Notes: generated by a model from the sequence alone, not told the origin. A stretch of 64,000 bases of DNA from Prunus persica (GCF_000346465.2 NC_034009.1:40124370-40188369); one strand, 5' to 3'; counted from the stretch's first letter, positions 12,101-25,638 are shown. Program-made: numbers and translations.

Positions 12101-13088
12101 AAATCAAAAGACATTAAGGATGAGGATATTAATGCTTTGCATCTTATACCAAAGGAGCTCTCACTTAAGATTGTTAGTAAAATTGAATCAGGGGAGAGGT
12201 TCACTGTCTACATTGTTGTCCCAATGTGGCCAGAAGGTATACCTGAGAGTGCTTCTGTTCAAGCTATATTGGATTGGCAAAGAAGGACAATGGAGATGAT
12301 GTATACTGATATCTCTGAAGCCCTTCAGAGAAGGGGTTCAAATGAACACCCAAAGGACTATCTGACATTCTTCTGCCTAGGCAACCGGCAAATGGAGAAG
12401 GATGGAGAATATAAACCTCCAGAGACTCCAGAGCCAGACACTGATTATAGAAGAGCTCAGCAGGCCCGGCGTTTCATGATTTACGTGCATTCAAAAATGA
12501 TGATAGGTAAGTCATAACTGTAGAGTTCCGTTATGTTTGAAAGTGAAAATTTCTCTAGCAACATAACATATTGATATATTGTAAGAGATTATTTATCATG
12601 TTCAAAATTTCGAATACATATTAATGAAAGTCTGCTAACATGTGCCTGTTTCAGTTGATGATGAATACATAATCCTTGGATCTGCCAACATAAACCAAAG
12701 GTCCATGGATGGATCAAGGGACTCTGAGATTGCTATGGGGGCATTCCAGCCTGAACATTTAGCTACCACAGACCCAGCTAGGGGTCAAATCTATGCTTTC
12801 AGGTTATCACTATGGTTTGAGCACCTTAGAGTGCCTGACAACTCCTTCTTGCATCCAGAATCTTTGGAATGTGTCCGAAGAGTAAATCAGATTGCCGAAA
12901 AACACTGGGATCTCTACTCAAGCGACACACTTCATCAAGACCTTCCAGGTCACCTTCTTCGCTACCCTGTTGAAGTAAGCAAGACTGGAGATCTAACAAC
13001 ACTGCCAGGCTTCGAACATTTCCCCGATACCAAGGCTCGAATTTTTGGTAATAAATCTGAGTACCTTCCTCCAATCCTCACAACCTAG
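9199..13088 (+). CDS. PLDALPHA3: Phospholipase D alpha (C2-PLD), PLDalpha3-like
   Basis: The enzyme hydrolyses membrane phospholipids such as phosphatidylcholine to phosphatidic acid, a stress and hormone signal; alpha-type PLDs need calcium for membrane binding through an N-terminal C2 domain. The four coding exons are 9199-9288, 10525-10581, 10667-12506 and 12655-13088, and they sum exactly to 806 residues. C2 occupies about residues 1-125. Two HKD catalytic motifs are intact: H329-K331-D336 (HHQKTIVVD) and H657-K659-D664 (HSKMMIVDD). [13 protein letters not shown] and the usual C-terminal end LPPILTT are present. The short exon 2 encodes AQIKKL, which recalls the SQIKRL insert of PLDalpha3 and is absent from PLDalpha1. 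That, together with the neighbours, is why I prefer alpha3. The acceptor of exon 2 (CAAAAG) is weak, so its exact start is the least certain junction. Confidence 0.93.
9289..10524 (+). other. PLD intron 1, no gene
   Basis: This 1,236-bp AT-rich intron has poly-T runs near 9296 and 10371. A 72-codon open frame at 9599 lacks any recognisable family and is treated as chance. Confidence 0.7.
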
Positions 13089-14822
13089 CAGTTGTGTCTG
13101 CTCAAGATGTGTTATTACTAAATGCCTAATCTGGATGTAAATTCCTACTAATCATTAACAACATTGTTAAGTCCCTGAATTGTACAAAACATATGCAAAT
13201 TATTATCCAAATAAAAGTTTAATGTTCATCAACTATGATCCTGCATTGCTTTTCTTAACAACAAAGTCCAAAAATGTCCTTCCTTGACCACTGTAGGCCC
13301 AGCCACAGCTCCATCATCATCACCATCCTCCAATACATGAATCATTGCTCTCATTAAAACCTCACTTAATTGCTTCTAAGCTTGTATTCAAAATGTAGAA
13401 CCCAGTCCAAAAAAGCCAGGCAAACAAGGATAGGATTGCTGATCTAACTGTAAAGTCAGTGGTCATGGTCTCCTTGTTTTGGATATACATTCTCTCAGAT
13501 ACCTTATAATTTCAAATTAAGGGTTTGCCCTGGGAGAATTTGTCAAAATGTTGGCAGAGGCTGTTTGTTGCAGATGGTTTGTTGCATATGAATGCATATA
13601 TGGTCAACACAATGGACAAGAAAGCATGAGAGGTTTTTATCTTAGAAACCATAAAATTTAGGAAACTGATAAAATAACACATACTTCTACTCCTCCAGTG
13701 ATTTACAGATCAATCAGACAGAAAAATTTCACATTTTGCTATGTGTAACATGCACAAACTTTTGACTTCCTCTTTTGAATTTCAATATTTGGACATATCA
13801 TATATAGATATACCTGAGAGGTGCTTTTCATAGGGGCATATAGAATTATATAGATTAGTTGATACTTTCTTTTGCCTTATCCACTTCAAGAGTTAAAGTC
13901 AATGTCCTGGTTCATTCAAATCTTTAGTATATATAATATCATATCCAATGCTGGGGCAACCAAGAAAAAAGTAATTATACATATCCACAGGAAACCCACA
14001 ATGGGTTGGCAATCAAATAATTGAGTTCTTGCTACAATCAACTAAATCCAATAAAAAAAATGATCTAAATATACAACAACAATAATTATCCAAAAACACT
14101 AGATGGATTATGATAGCATGATTGATGGATTCCATCAAAACCACCATGGACCCCCCAACACCAACACAAATCAAAAATTTCATAGAAGTCGTTGTAACCT
14201 ACAACAAGAAAATAGAAAGAATAAAAAATAAAACCCCAAAGCAACCTTTGGTTTTGCCTCCTTCCTCCCAATAAATAAAGTAATAACCATTCTATCACAA
14301 AACACGTAAAATTAGTGAGAATAATTAGAGAAAGAGAGGAGAGAGTTTTTAAAGAAAGAAAGAAGAACGAAGGGTGCCCCTTTGGTTGAATCAGAAGCCA
14401 ACCAGAGGGCCAGCTTTTCCATGAAGGAGAGAAGAAACTGACCTTACCCAATTGCCAATCCAACCATGCCATCTATCAGGTCCATTATTATAAAGAAAAT
14501 TAATTCGAAAATAAAAACTTGTTTTTTTAATTGAAAGTGGTTGTAACTTGTATTTCCTTTCTCTGATTTCAATTTCCCCTTTTTTTTTTATTGGGAATCA
14601 AACAGAGCATGAATATTTGTGATTGTGTTTGAATTTGACTGAAATTAAATTGGTGTTTATCTGAGTGCTCTGTTGCCAGCTCTAATTGTATGCATTTCGC
14701 AGGATCGTGAGGTGTGTTTCTCTCCTTCGTGGATTTAGGGTTTCGGTGGACAAGTTTAAGCTTGGCCGCGTCTAGATGAAAAGCTGTAGATATCTTCCGT
14801 CTTGGGTCTCTGCCATTTTCAC
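13089..14822. other. Intergenic plus 5' leader of the next gene
   Basis: It begins with the PLD 3' untranslated region (AATAAAAG near 13210). The rest is AT-rich, with pyrimidine/purine-rich stretches. A 128-codon minus-strand frame at 14086-14472 begins Met-Ala-Trp and is rich in Phe, Leu and Trp. It has no family I recognise and lies in low-complexity DNA, so I do not call it. The leader of the next gene probably starts near 14640. Confidence 0.5.
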
Positions 14823-17800
14823 ATGCATGGGGTGAGTTTTTTTCTTAATCCTTTCTCTCTCGCTCTTTTTTCTTTAAAAAGAAAAAGTTGTGGGCTTTGT
14901 TTGTTTTATGAGACAATTAAGGGAAATGAAGAAGAAAAGTTGAAAACTTGGATTGTTTTTTGTGAATTTTCTCAGCAACCAAACAGAGGTGATTTTGCTG
15001 TAAATGTCTGGTTGTTGGGAGAAGCAATGAGATAAGAATAATAAAAGTGAGACTTCACTCTGAGAATGATATTTTATTTTCCTATTATTGAGACTCTAGA
15101 AATCCAAATCTGAGCTCAAATTGGACGTGCAACTATTTGGTGTAGTTAAATCGATTTTGCTGGTTCTGGGATGCTGACATCACTGGTGAAAAAACAAAGA
15201 TCCAAAAGTGCAATATTTTGTTTTTGTTTTTGTTTCTTTTACCCTTAGCTTTCTGGATGACCAAACAGGGACTTGAGGTTTTCGTCTGTAGCTCAAGCTT
15301 GTTCCTTTAACTTTGTTTTGGAATCTTTGTACTCGGGTTTGCTTGTTTGTTAAGCGAGCTTGAAGTGAGTGAACAGGGAAACGTGTTGGTGGCTTTTTTA
15401 TTTGCCATTCTTTGCTTCAAGCCTTAGGCAGTTGGTAATTGTATTCATAGGGGTTTCCCTTTGGATGGAATTCTACAGAAAATATGTATTCTAGGTGTTG
15501 TTTGTTGTCCCAGACGGAGAGATGCTTTGGGAAGAAACCCTGCTGTTCATTTTTTGTATTCACTGGTGCTTGTTTTCGAGCTTTTATGGCTCTACTTACG
15601 GAGAAATTCAAAAGGAAATGCGAGGCACTTTTCAGTGTAAGGGAGAATATTTTCTTTCTTTTTCTTACCTAAAATTTAATTCTAATGAATTTCTTCAGGA
15701 AATGACCATGCCTTGTCCTTATTTTAAGTTTTTCATAATTGGGTATTGAGTACTGTGGTCTTTGTAGAACTTGGATCTGGTGGTGTGAGTTTTAGTGGCT
15801 AAGTTATTTTCTTATGTTTTAATTTGATACCTAGGTTTGTTACAAATGGTGGATTTGATACCACTTATATTTTGCTTATAGAGAATCAATGATGGGTTGC
15901 ATTTGCATCAGTTTCTTCCTTAAGGTTCTGTCTATTTTACCCAAAAAAGAAAGCTAGATTTGATTATCATTGGAAATTTCAGTAATTGGAAGATTGTACA
16001 GTTTTAAATCATGGGAAAGTGTACGCAATTGGGCTTTTACTGTTTCCTATTTTCTTTGTTTCTGGAGTGTGGGTAGTTAGGGGGGGGGGTACCAAAGAAC
16101 TTTAGGATGCAAACTATGTACGCCCATGTAGTATTATTAATTTTCAATTTGTTTTTTTCTTGTTACAGTTTTTCATAAATTCTGGCTCCAAGATTGGGAT
16201 CAAGTTGATAGGTGTCGTACTATTACTAATCATTTGTTGTGGTTACTTAAACCTAATTTGTAACAGAGCAGAGGCTGTCTTGGATGCTGTACTGGTACTC
16301 AACCCCGACTACTTATTGCGGTCGATGAGCCATCAAACAGACTGAGAATTCAAGGTCGATCGGTGAGGAAAAATAGCATATCAGAGGACTTCTGGAGCAC
16401 TAGCACTATGGAAATGGAGAACAGTGGAGTCCAGTGCCAGAAAAGCATCTCATCAGTGAGCACTTCAAACCCCATTGATTCCCATGGTACTTCCGGCAGC
16501 ACAAGCAATACACCTGAATTTGTAAATCATGGTATGTCACATGAAATAACCTCTATTTCTCTCTCTAGTATGAACTTGTCCTTTAGTCACTCATTGAAAC
16601 TGTCTTTGATGTTGTATGTTTATTTTGCCCTTGTCATACTGTGTTGTTTGAGTCACCTACTTCATTCTAATTTATTTAGTATAGCCAGATAGATATGGCC
16701 CAGCCAAGCTTGGGACTAGGTGGTTCTGATAACCTTGCTTTGGGTAAGTAGTCAGAGAAAGAGCTACCTGTTGGTTGTATGGTTTCATATATCTCAAGAA
16801 TTTTACCACTGTTTTCAAATGTGAAAATGCTCTTAAATACAGATAACATAACTGGGAGTAGCTTCTTGTACTTTTTATGGGCTTTTCCTGTATGGCTGCT
16901 ATCCATGTATGTTTTATTTGTCTTCAACAACAAAAGAGAAGACAACGGTGGATATTCAGGAAAGCTTGATTCACATAACCATTTTATTTTATTTTATTTC
17001 CTATCTTCAATGTTTTTATTGATTTTAGGGTTTTATCTGTGAAAACTTAAGTTTGGTGTGGTGTTGATGTTTGTGTCATTTGATCAATTTTTGTAATCTT
17101 TTAGACCTGCAAAGTGAAAGCAATGGGTGATGATAGGTTTTGTGGTGCTTTTCTGAAACTTTTTTGGCTGAACTTACGTCCAAAGTCATAATCATTGTTC
17201 GACAATGCCTTTAATTCCAATTATTCTAGCAAACTAAATTTTTAACTGGTGAAAATTTTAATGGGTTCAGGTCTTTTACTCTGGAACCAGACGAGGAGTC
17301 AGTGGCTTGCAAATAGGTCTCAACACCAGACGCAACTTCGAGAACCTAGAATAAGGTGAATTTCTGTATTGCCTATGATACTAGAAGTATTTAATCATCG
17401 TAGGGGCATGTTACATTCGAGTAGGAATACGTGCCCCGATTTAGCAACTTAACTATTTACTAATTTTCACTTGATTTTAGCTTTCTCTTGCTTGCACCTT
17501 GGATTGCACTAGATACACCATTGCTGCCTATGCAAGTTTTTGTCCCTTGCAGTTCTATTAGCATTTTTCACATTTCCATAATCCATAATATATACTAATG
17601 ATCCAACTACTGTGTTTTGTAGTTGGAATGCCACTTATGAGAGTTTACTTAGTACCAACAAGCCGTTTCGCCAACCGATCCCTCTCCCTGTAAGTTGACT
17701 TGGCTCCACTTGTTTCCTCTGCTGGTATTTGCTTCTGCAACCTCTTTGGTTCTGACTGTTGAATTTAAATGACAGGAAATGATCGATTTTCTTGTTGATA

Positions 17801-17829
17801 TATGGGAGCAAGAGGGTTTGTACGATTGA
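14823..17829 (+). CDS. Conserved plant protein of unknown function (DUF4050-like)
   Basis: Five small coding exons were assembled by hand: 14823-14831, 16267-16531, 17271-17355, 17623-17689 and 17776-17829. All have GT-AG borders and they sum to 159 residues with no stop. The protein has an N-terminal Cys cluster (GCLGCCTG), then RLLIAVDEPSNRLRIQGRSV, a Ser-rich block (ISEDFWSTSTMEMENS), LLLWNQTRSQW, and a very conserved C-terminus (SWNATYESLL, NKPF, QPIPL, EMIDFLVDIWEQEGLYD). I recognise the pattern as a plant-wide family often labelled DUF4050, but no function is known to me. The Cys cluster could be lipid-modified; that is a guess. A gene of unknown function sits between EBF2 and PLDalpha3 in Arabidopsis, matching this place. 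The first exon (MHG) is the least secure part. Confidence 0.8.
14832..16266 (+). other. Long intron 1 of the DUF4050-like gene
   Basis: This 1,435-bp intron follows a coding exon of only three codons. It is T-rich, with a run of nine G near 16081 and several short open frames (for example 15417-15611 on the minus strand) that look accidental. A long first intron after a tiny first exon often holds expression-enhancing signals in plants; nothing specific is visible. Confidence 0.5.
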
Positions 17830-18480
17830 TCCAGCAAAGCCTGAAAAACTTTCTTTTCTTTAGCTTTTCTTGCCCAGCTTTGTAAATTTACGCAAGTCTT
17901 TGAATCTTTGATACTTATGCTTGCTTACATATCAATTGCTATGTTAGATTACACTTGAGCTTCTTTTTTTTGAGCTAAATGCCCCAAAAACACACCTGGC
18001 TTTTCTGATTAATTACCCTGGAGATGAAAAAAGCCAGTAACCAGTAAAATCAAAAAAGAAAAGAAAACCAAGACATGAAAACTATTGTCATACTTCTTTT
18101 TTTGGGTCAAAATTGGCAAACTGCACTGATTGTTTCTGTGTGAAGAGAAGACAATGTATTATTAGTTCATCCACAAAAGCATAGTGCTTTCTTGGTGGCA
18201 TTACGACCTTCATCATTTCAACAGAATTTGATATGATCCGGCCCATGATGCCAAGAACTTCAAAGTCATGGATCACTTCGCCAAACATTTTGCTCTAAGA
18301 AATAAAGGCAATGGACAATGTCATACTTTAATCATATTTTACACATCTGAAAATTATTAAAGACGTAAATTTGACGGAATTTTTAAAAAAATCTGAAAAT
18401 CAATCATGGTTTGGTAATCAATGATCTTTTTTAAAAACTGAAGATTTGGTTTTTGATATGACAACAAATCGAAATGAATC

Positions 18481-18538
18481 AAACCGGAATTAGACTTATC
18501 ATTCGATATAAACCGGAATTAGACCTAACCATTCCATA
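18481..18538. repeat. 29-bp direct tandem repeat
   Basis: Two adjacent copies begin AAACCGGAATTAGAC and differ at a few positions in the second half of the unit. Confidence 0.8.
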
Positions 18539-19244
18539 TGAACAATAGAAGACGACGGCTTATTAAAAAAAAGGTGTGAGCCATCTCAAATGGACCCAAG
18601 TCAAACAAAACTCAGCACTTGATTAATGTGATTAACATTTTATTATCAACCTAAATACAATGTCATGCATGTTTCATGTTTCACGTTTAATAGTTCTATT
18701 AGAGAATAAAATAATAAACAAAAATGGATGTGTGAAGTATTACCTACTTTCTCCTTCTTTTTTTTGGTAAATGCAGTCCTTGAATGCCCCCTTCGGTGTG
18801 TATGCTTCCAAGTAATGGTGTTATAAAAATCAAGCCCCGCCCCACAGCCTTCTTCCTGTTTCTCTCCTACTACGCACGAGACAGTGACATATTAACACTA
18901 TGTTTTGTCCCACCTCTTCCAACATTGAAAGTGGACGTGGGCCACCTCCATTTGAACTTTTAAGATGAGATGGGCCAGCCCAATAATACATGTTCTAGGG
19001 TTTTTATTTATTTAATAAAACGATTTGACGTTCATAAATATAATGACGGACACGGTCTGAATTGGATTAGTTTTATTTTAGAATTACAACTGAATCAATT
19101 ATAATGTGGTGATTTCCTTCGATTCCAGTTTACCAAAAAATCATTCAAGAAACTGAACCGAACTAAATTAATATTTGACTATTTAATTAGAATTAAACCA
19201 ATGTAAAATATGTTATTTACATATTAACTTTAAGAATAAATAAG

Positions 19245-19425
19245 TCAATCGTCAACATATTGAATGGTATTTAGAGTAAATTCAAATGTTTTAAGTTCGA
19301 ATTCTCATGAACATAAATAAATCTATGTTTACATTAGAGATGCAAGTAATTGTACCTACTTGAGCTTTATCTTAAGATAATCGGGTGGTTGTAAGGATTA
19401 TTCTTTATTAATAAAGAAGAAGAAA
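19245..19425 (+). mobile_element. SINE-like fragment
   Basis: A box-B-like motif (AAGTTCGAATTCTCA, near 19289) is preceded by a degraded head and followed by a tail ending in AATAAAGAAGAAGAAAAAG. The organisation matches the SINE pair at 33.3 kb, but the head is too worn to be sure. Confidence 0.4.
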
Positions 19426-19986
19426 AAGAGTGGGTTGGCAACTTGGCATGATCCTTCACAAGATCTTATAGGTTAATGAGGGGATGTCTTCCACTGGATT
19501 TTCTTTTTCTTTTCCAGGAGGAGTCCTTGCCCTGCAGCTTATTTAACGTTTTTTAGCTGGAAAATATATTCCAAAGAATCATGGAATTTGGATGCTTTCT
19601 TCATTGAGAGGATCCAAATCCATATCCCTAACCAGTGGAAAGAAAAAATAAAATAAAAAAACATATGTCACGGAGAGCTCAGCCACTAAGCCAGAGAGGT
19701 TGAATGCTAATTAATTAGCTTTAGCTGGCTAATGATCTGCACCTGTATAATTAAATTATACACTTATAGAAAGCATCCTGGTGCTTATTACTTGGGCCTC
19801 ATGCTCTGCGTGGGACTAATTATATTATAATTCAAGTTGCTAGATTTAGTTGCTTGATTATATACCCAATTGGGATTAAGAATAGTGATTAATTAGCCTT
19901 GGATGAATTGGAATACGGTCAAACATAGCAGGTACGCATGTTATGATGTTCTTCCAAATTGCTTGAGTTGGATACATTATAAAATC

Positions 19987-19987
<1 letters not shown>

Positions 19988-20018
<31 letters not shown>
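19988..20018. repeat. (GA)n microsatellite
   Basis: About 15 uninterrupted GA units within intergenic DNA. Confidence 0.95.
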
Positions 20019-20019
<1 letters not shown>

Positions 20020-22199
20020 CTTCAAATAAAGCAAAGATGAATGCTGAAATTGTTCTTGTGGTGGGTATCAAAATGTGATCAGAAAACATTAGAATTAATC
20101 TTCTTTCCTAACCTTCCCTTAAAACAAACATTAGGGAATGTAATAGCCTTTGTTCATGTGACAAAAGAGAAAAGAGAAAACAATTGACTGGCAAATAGCA
20201 AGAGCAAGTTGGGTCAAAAGAGAATCGTATGGGGAAAAGTGAAGAATCAGTGAGCCATTTAAATTTAAAGGTACATGTCTCTGCAAAGCTGTGCATTGTA
20301 CATTGTACATGGATTTGCTCTAGTTTTAAATTATATATTGTTTAAGGTAACTAATATAAATAACTAGTGGCACCGGCCCAGTTGCATTATAGATTAACTT
20401 AGCTTAGCTTCGCGTAATTATCGTTACCAGCTCCATAATCATTCTTCTATACTACGCTTGGATCTGGATCCCATGAGAATGAGATGGCTTTTCCAATTGT
20501 TAATTAGCATTTGTTTACCTTGGAGGTACCAAGTAAGAAAGAGTACAAATCCAACTATCTATGCTACACAGATCGAAAATACATGACTGTTATTAATGCG
20601 TGTAAAATTCATTGTCAAAATAACCTTATTTACGCACATCAACAATTAACAATCGTATTTTTAACGTTGATCTTTAAGAAGAGATGAAACCCATGTACAC
20701 TACTTAGTGTTGGATTCTGAGTTTGAAAGTTGAGCATTTTCCCTTATTTTTTAAGCAACTTCAACTTTAAAGTTACCCTGCAATTGCAGGTTAGTTGGCC
20801 CACCAAGGACCGAGGAATTCTTGGAGCTCTACAATTCTTTTTCTAATTCAACCAACCCACTTGCCCTGTTTTGCCAATTATGATAGCCTCATTGATTGAT
20901 CATATGAGTGGCTATAATCAATTATAGGGCATGGATGATTCGATCCACAGCTGGATTTTAATTTCCCATTTGTGAATAGAATAGAACAGAATAATTTCAA
21001 CTTGATGGGCAAGTGAAATTACTTAATTATTTCTATTTTGGGGCTCTGGCTCTTGGGAGGTTCCCAAGTTGGAAATCTGCCAAGTTGTGATTAATTAAGC
21101 ATTTAAATTAATCTGTTATACTAATTGGATGGTTCAAGGAAGAACAAGGTTAAGCATGTATTATTAGTCTAGATGAGGTGGGGGGGTTGATTTCAAGGGA
21201 ATTCACATTTCTTTTTAATCTTCTTTGTCAAAGTAATGTGATTCAATGTATTTGATATGACTGACAAAATAAACATACCATATGTCATTTTCAGTCCAAT
21301 TTTCAAACAACACTATAAGTCTATAGATTTCAATTCATTGTTCCCTTGTTATGATGCAGAGGGTACATACTTGGTTGACTCTAAACGATAGTTTTGAATT
21401 TTTATCATCACAAATTTAAGGGCGGCTGTAACTTGTAATTAATTTAATAATGGTTGTATTTTTTCTTGATGGTTTTAAGGGTTGTTGTAATTAGTTTCTT
21501 TCGGTTTATAATTACGAAGTTAAGTTTATCCTAAATTCAGTAATCACAAATCAAAGTAGACAAGAAACCTTTCAAGCCAATCACAATCAAATCAACCAAG
21601 TTGATTCAATTTTTACACTATAAGAATTACTCTTGGACCAAACCACCAAATTATAATTAGTTTGGTTATGTTTAGTCTATTCGGAGATTGTTAAATCGTG
21701 CCAAACCACCTCTATATATTGCTATCAACAACTTAAAATCAAAACTAAAACCCTAACTCATTCAAATTTGATGTTCTCTCTCTCAAAATTCTTTCATTTT
21801 CAATGATAAAGAAGTTTTCTCAACTATTGTACAAGTGTATAAAGTTCACTTGGATATATATAAGAGATAATAAAACATTTTATTAGTTTCGTATAAAGGG
21901 AAATAACTACCAAACTGGTGAATAAATGAATTGATTTGGCTGAGTGTTTGGTTTGAGACCTAACAAGGCCAGGTCGGGTCCACCTTTACGCGTAAAATAT
22001 ATGTATTATTGAATAAATCTAACATAAAAGGAAATCGAAGCGTACCAAGCTGGACCGCGTCCACATCTATCCAAAACAAGTAAAAGGTTATATAACTTTG
22101 ACTCAATTTAACTTAAAACGAAATCCAACAGCATAAAACCGGACCGCATAAGAAATTCATATTTTAAAATAAATTTAACATATTTTAAAATATTAAGGT

Positions 22200-22365
22200 T
22201 TTAAGATATTTTTAGTCACTTATTGTTAGATGTAAATTTAACGGTTTATTTATTTTTATACTCCTTTTAAGAAATTTTTTTAAACTATTTAATTAATATC
22301 CAATGGTGAGTGACTACAATATCTTGGACTTTTGTGATCCAAAAGATCGAAAATGATATACATAT
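22200..22365. mobile_element. Decayed MITE related to the element at 62098-62280
   Basis: Shared text includes GTTAGATGTAAATTTAACGGTT, CTCCTTTTAAGAAA, TTAATATCCAATGGTGAGTGA and ATCTTGGACTTTTGTGATC. All of it has counterparts in the same order in the intact element on the right of the window. The termini are eroded. Confidence 0.6.
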
Positions 22366-23017
22366 ATATTAGAACAATTTCAGTGTTGAATGGAATTCTT
22401 AGCAATCTTCCTACTTCTAAGCATCCAAAAAGTGTTTTATATTAAGCTTATTCCAATAAGAAAGCTTTGTTATCCTGTTAAACCAAGACTTCTACCATAG
22501 AGAGGAGATATTTCTACATCAAATCCAAACCAAACAGCACCACACCATAACCTTGTGTCCAAACAGCCCACTAAGCAAACCAAATACCAAAACCAAACGT
22601 AAAAAAAGCAGGTTGCGGTTTCTGGTATTCATTGGGTGGGTGGAAGAATATTACAAAGAAACCCACTTTCATAGCCCAAATACACTGCATGTGAGTTTTC
22701 ATTGCGTGTATGATCAAGTACCGAAACCTCCCATTCACAATAAAATCTCCTAGCTGACCAATACGCACCCTTCATTTCTCTCTTCCCTCGCCTCCTCTCT
22801 CTCTCTCTCTCCCCTTCTCTCTCTCCTTTTTGCCCTATCTGATAGGGTTTTCATGTCCTTGTAAGCTCCTATCTCTCATGCATCACTGCATCCAAGCACT
22901 ATACGCCGTTGTTGTAGCCTTAATCTTTTCTGGGTCTCTCTTTTTTGCTCTCTTTCGAGGGTTTTTCGGTGGAAAGCTTTGCGGGTTCGACCTCCTGGGG
23001 TTTTTTGAGCTGTACCC

Positions 23018-25638
23018 ATGTCAAAGCTCCTTGGTTTCGCTGGTAAGCTTTCAGCTTTTTCATGTTTACGTGTTAAGTTTCAAGATTGTTGACTTACTAT
23101 ATTTGGGGGTTTGTTTGAAATTTGTGGTTTCAAGGCTGTTTACCTTAAATAGTTGTAGATCAGAGATGAAATTTTGTGACTTGACATGATCTAGCTTGTT
23201 GATTAGTCGGGTTTTCTGGTTTTGTTGTGAAATTCGTGCATACATGATTCAGAGTACGAGTTCTGATTTCAGTTTCATTTTTGAAATGATAGTTTAACTG
23301 TTATTGGTCATGGATCTTATTTTGCTGTAAAAAGTTTAGGACTCTTGAAGGCTTAAGTAAAATAGTTGTACGTTTGAAACCTTGAGATGGGATGTGCCTT
23401 CTGGTTCATGTATTTAATTTTAGGTTTAATCTTTTCCTCTTTTGGGTGAAATTTATTGCTTTGGATAAGTTAAATTAACGCGTCATGGATCTGATGTGAG
23501 ATCTTTAATATGAATAGCTTATTGCTTTGAATGAAAGTCTAATTGTGAATTTTTTTTTTCTCGTTTGATATTCTATGCATATGTATTGGATTGGATCTTC
23601 ATTAGTTTACTGCAAAACTGTATATAGGGATTTGTATCATGTTAGATAACTGACGCTACTTGCAGTTACCTACCTGCCTTGTAACATATTATGAATGCTA
23701 ATATTATGTTCTTGGTTAACAGGTAATGATGATTTTTGCCCTGGGGGGTCAATTTATACAAACCCCAAAGAACCTAGCCTCTTTTTGTCCCGTGGTAATC
23801 ATGCGGATGTCTTTTTTACTCCTCGCAAGAGGTCTCGCATCAGTGGTCCGTTTGTTTTCAGTGAAGAAGGTTTTGAGCAGAAGAAGCCGGTGTCTATTGA
23901 TGTTCTACCAGATGAATGCCTCTTTGAAATCTTTAAACGGCTACCTGGAGGTGAGGAAAGGAGTGCCTGTGCTTGTGTTTCCAAGCGCTGGCTTACACTT
24001 TTAAGTAATATCCATAGGGACGAATTCTGCAGCAACACAACCAACCTATTGTTGAACCCTCAGGATGAGGTCACTGGAAATAAGGATCAGGAGGTTGAGA
24101 GTTGTGGATATCTTTCCAGGAGCTTGGAAGGGAAGAAGGCAACAGATGTTAGACTTGCTGCCATTGCCGTTGGAACTGCTAGTCGAGGAGGATTGGGAAA
24201 ACTTACAATCCGAGGAAGCAATTCTGGTCGTGGGGTGACAAACCTTGGCCTTAGGGCGATATCCCATGGCTGTCCTTCTCTGAGGGTTCTTTCTTTGTGG
24301 AACGTGTCCTCTATTGGGGATGAAGGCTTGTGTGAGATTGCTAATCGGTGTCATATGTTAGAGAAGCTTGACCTCTCCCAATGTCCTGCAATATCTGATA
24401 AAGGTTTGGTTGCAATTGCAAAGAAGTGTCCTAATTTGACTGACTTATCGCTTGAATCCTGTTCTAACATTGGGAATGAAGGTCTTCAAGCTATTGGGCA
24501 GTGCTGCCCCAATCTCAAATCCATTTCAATCAAAAACTGCCCTCTTGTTGGGGATCAGGGAATTGCTAGTTTGTTATCTTCGGTCTCTTATGTCTTGACA
24601 AAGGTGAAGCTTCAGGCGTTGGCCATCACTGATGTGTCTCTTGCTGTTATTGGACACTATGGCAAGGCTATCACAGATCTTGTCCTTACCAGCATCCCCA
24701 ATGTCACTGAGAGGGGTTTCTGGGTCATGGGTAATGGTCATGGGCTGCAGAAGTTGAAGTCCTTCACTGTTACATCTTGTCAAGGTGTAACAGATACTGG
24801 GCTTGAAGCAGTAGGGAAAGGCTGCCCGAATTTGAAACAGTTTTGCCTTCGCAAATGTCTATTCATTTCTGACAGTGGGTTGGTATCATTTTGCAAAGCA
24901 GCAGGATCGCTTGAGAGCCTTCATTTGGAGGAGTGCCACAGGATTACCCAGTATGGGTTTTTTGGTGCTCTTTCAACTGGTGCAAAATTGAAGGCTGTAG
25001 CATTTGTCTACTGCTTGGGACTTAAAGACCTGAACTTAGGATTGCCTGAGGTGTCTCCATGCCAATCTCTTCGATCATTGTCCATTCGTAACTGCCCTGG
25101 ATTTGGGAATGCTGGCCTGGCACTGTTAGGTAGACTTTGCCCTCAACTGCAGCATGTGGACTTCAGTGGGCTTGAGGGTATAACAGATGCTGGGTTTCTC
25201 CCACTACTTGAGAACTGTGAGGCTGGCCTGGTAAAGGTTAATCTTAGTGGTTGTGTGAATGTAACAGACAAGATGGTTTCATCCATGGCTAAGCTACATG
25301 GTTGGACTCTGGAAATGGTAAATCTTGAAGGTTGTAAGATGATCAGCGATGCAGGCTTGGTAGCAATTACAGGGAACTGCCCATTGCTTAGTGACCTTGA
25401 CGTCTCAAGGTGTGCAATCACCGATTTTGGAATTGCATCCCTGGCCTGTGCAGACCAGCTAAATCTGCAGATCCTCGCCATGTCAGGGTGCCCTTTAGTG
25501 TCAGACAAGAGCTTGCCTGCTTTGGTAAAAATGGGTCAGACCCTTCTGGGCTTGAATCTTCAGCACTGCAAGGCAATCAGCAGCAGCACTGTTGACCGGC
25601 TTGTGGAGCAGCTATGGCGTTGTGATATCCTTTCCTAG
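23018..25638 (+). CDS. EBF1/EBF2: EIN3-binding F-box protein (EBF1/EBF2)
   Basis: EBF proteins are the substrate receptors of an SCF ubiquitin ligase that destroys the ethylene transcription factors EIN3/EIL1 in the nucleus, so they restrain ethylene responses. Exon 1 is tiny (23018-23042, MSKLLGFAG). After a 680-bp intron, exon 2 (23723-25638) completes the Gly codon and continues NDDFCPGGSIYTNPKEPSLF. The total is 646 residues, against 628 and 623 for the Arabidopsis pair. The F-box is at about 66-107 (SIDVLPDECLFEIFKRL, SKRWLTLL). The rest is a chain of cysteine-type leucine-rich repeats (for example CPNLTDLSLESC, ITDKGL-type repeats) ending in CDILS, as in EBFs. KKATDVRLAAIAVGTA and GLGKLTIRGSNS are EBF hallmarks. 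Whether it is EBF1 or EBF2 cannot be decided; the neighbours suggest one ancestral copy. Confidence 0.96.
23043..23722 (+). other. EBF intron in the 5' part of the gene
   Basis: This 680-bp T-rich intron follows an eight-codon first exon. No other feature is seen. Confidence 0.8.

Larger units (their letters stand above)
17830..22779. other. Gene-poor intergenic region with decayed repeats
   Basis: About 5 kb without a supported gene. It contains a 29-bp tandem duplication (18481-18538), a SINE-like fragment (about 19245-19425), a GA microsatellite (19988-20018), AT-rich palindromic stretches, and a decayed relative of the MITE at 62098 (about 22200-22365). No open frame longer than about 70 codons gives a recognisable product. 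Confidence 0.6.

Noticed and set aside
14236..14410. Possible microRNA precursor (small hairpins CCAAAG..CTTTGG and CCTTTGGTTG..CAACCAGAGG)
   Set aside because: The stems are only 6-10 bp and no known mature microRNA sequence was recognised.
14086..14472. 128-codon minus-strand open frame starting Met-Ala-Trp
   Set aside because: Its composition is typical of translated AT-rich DNA, no family is recognised, and there is no supporting splice or promoter structure.
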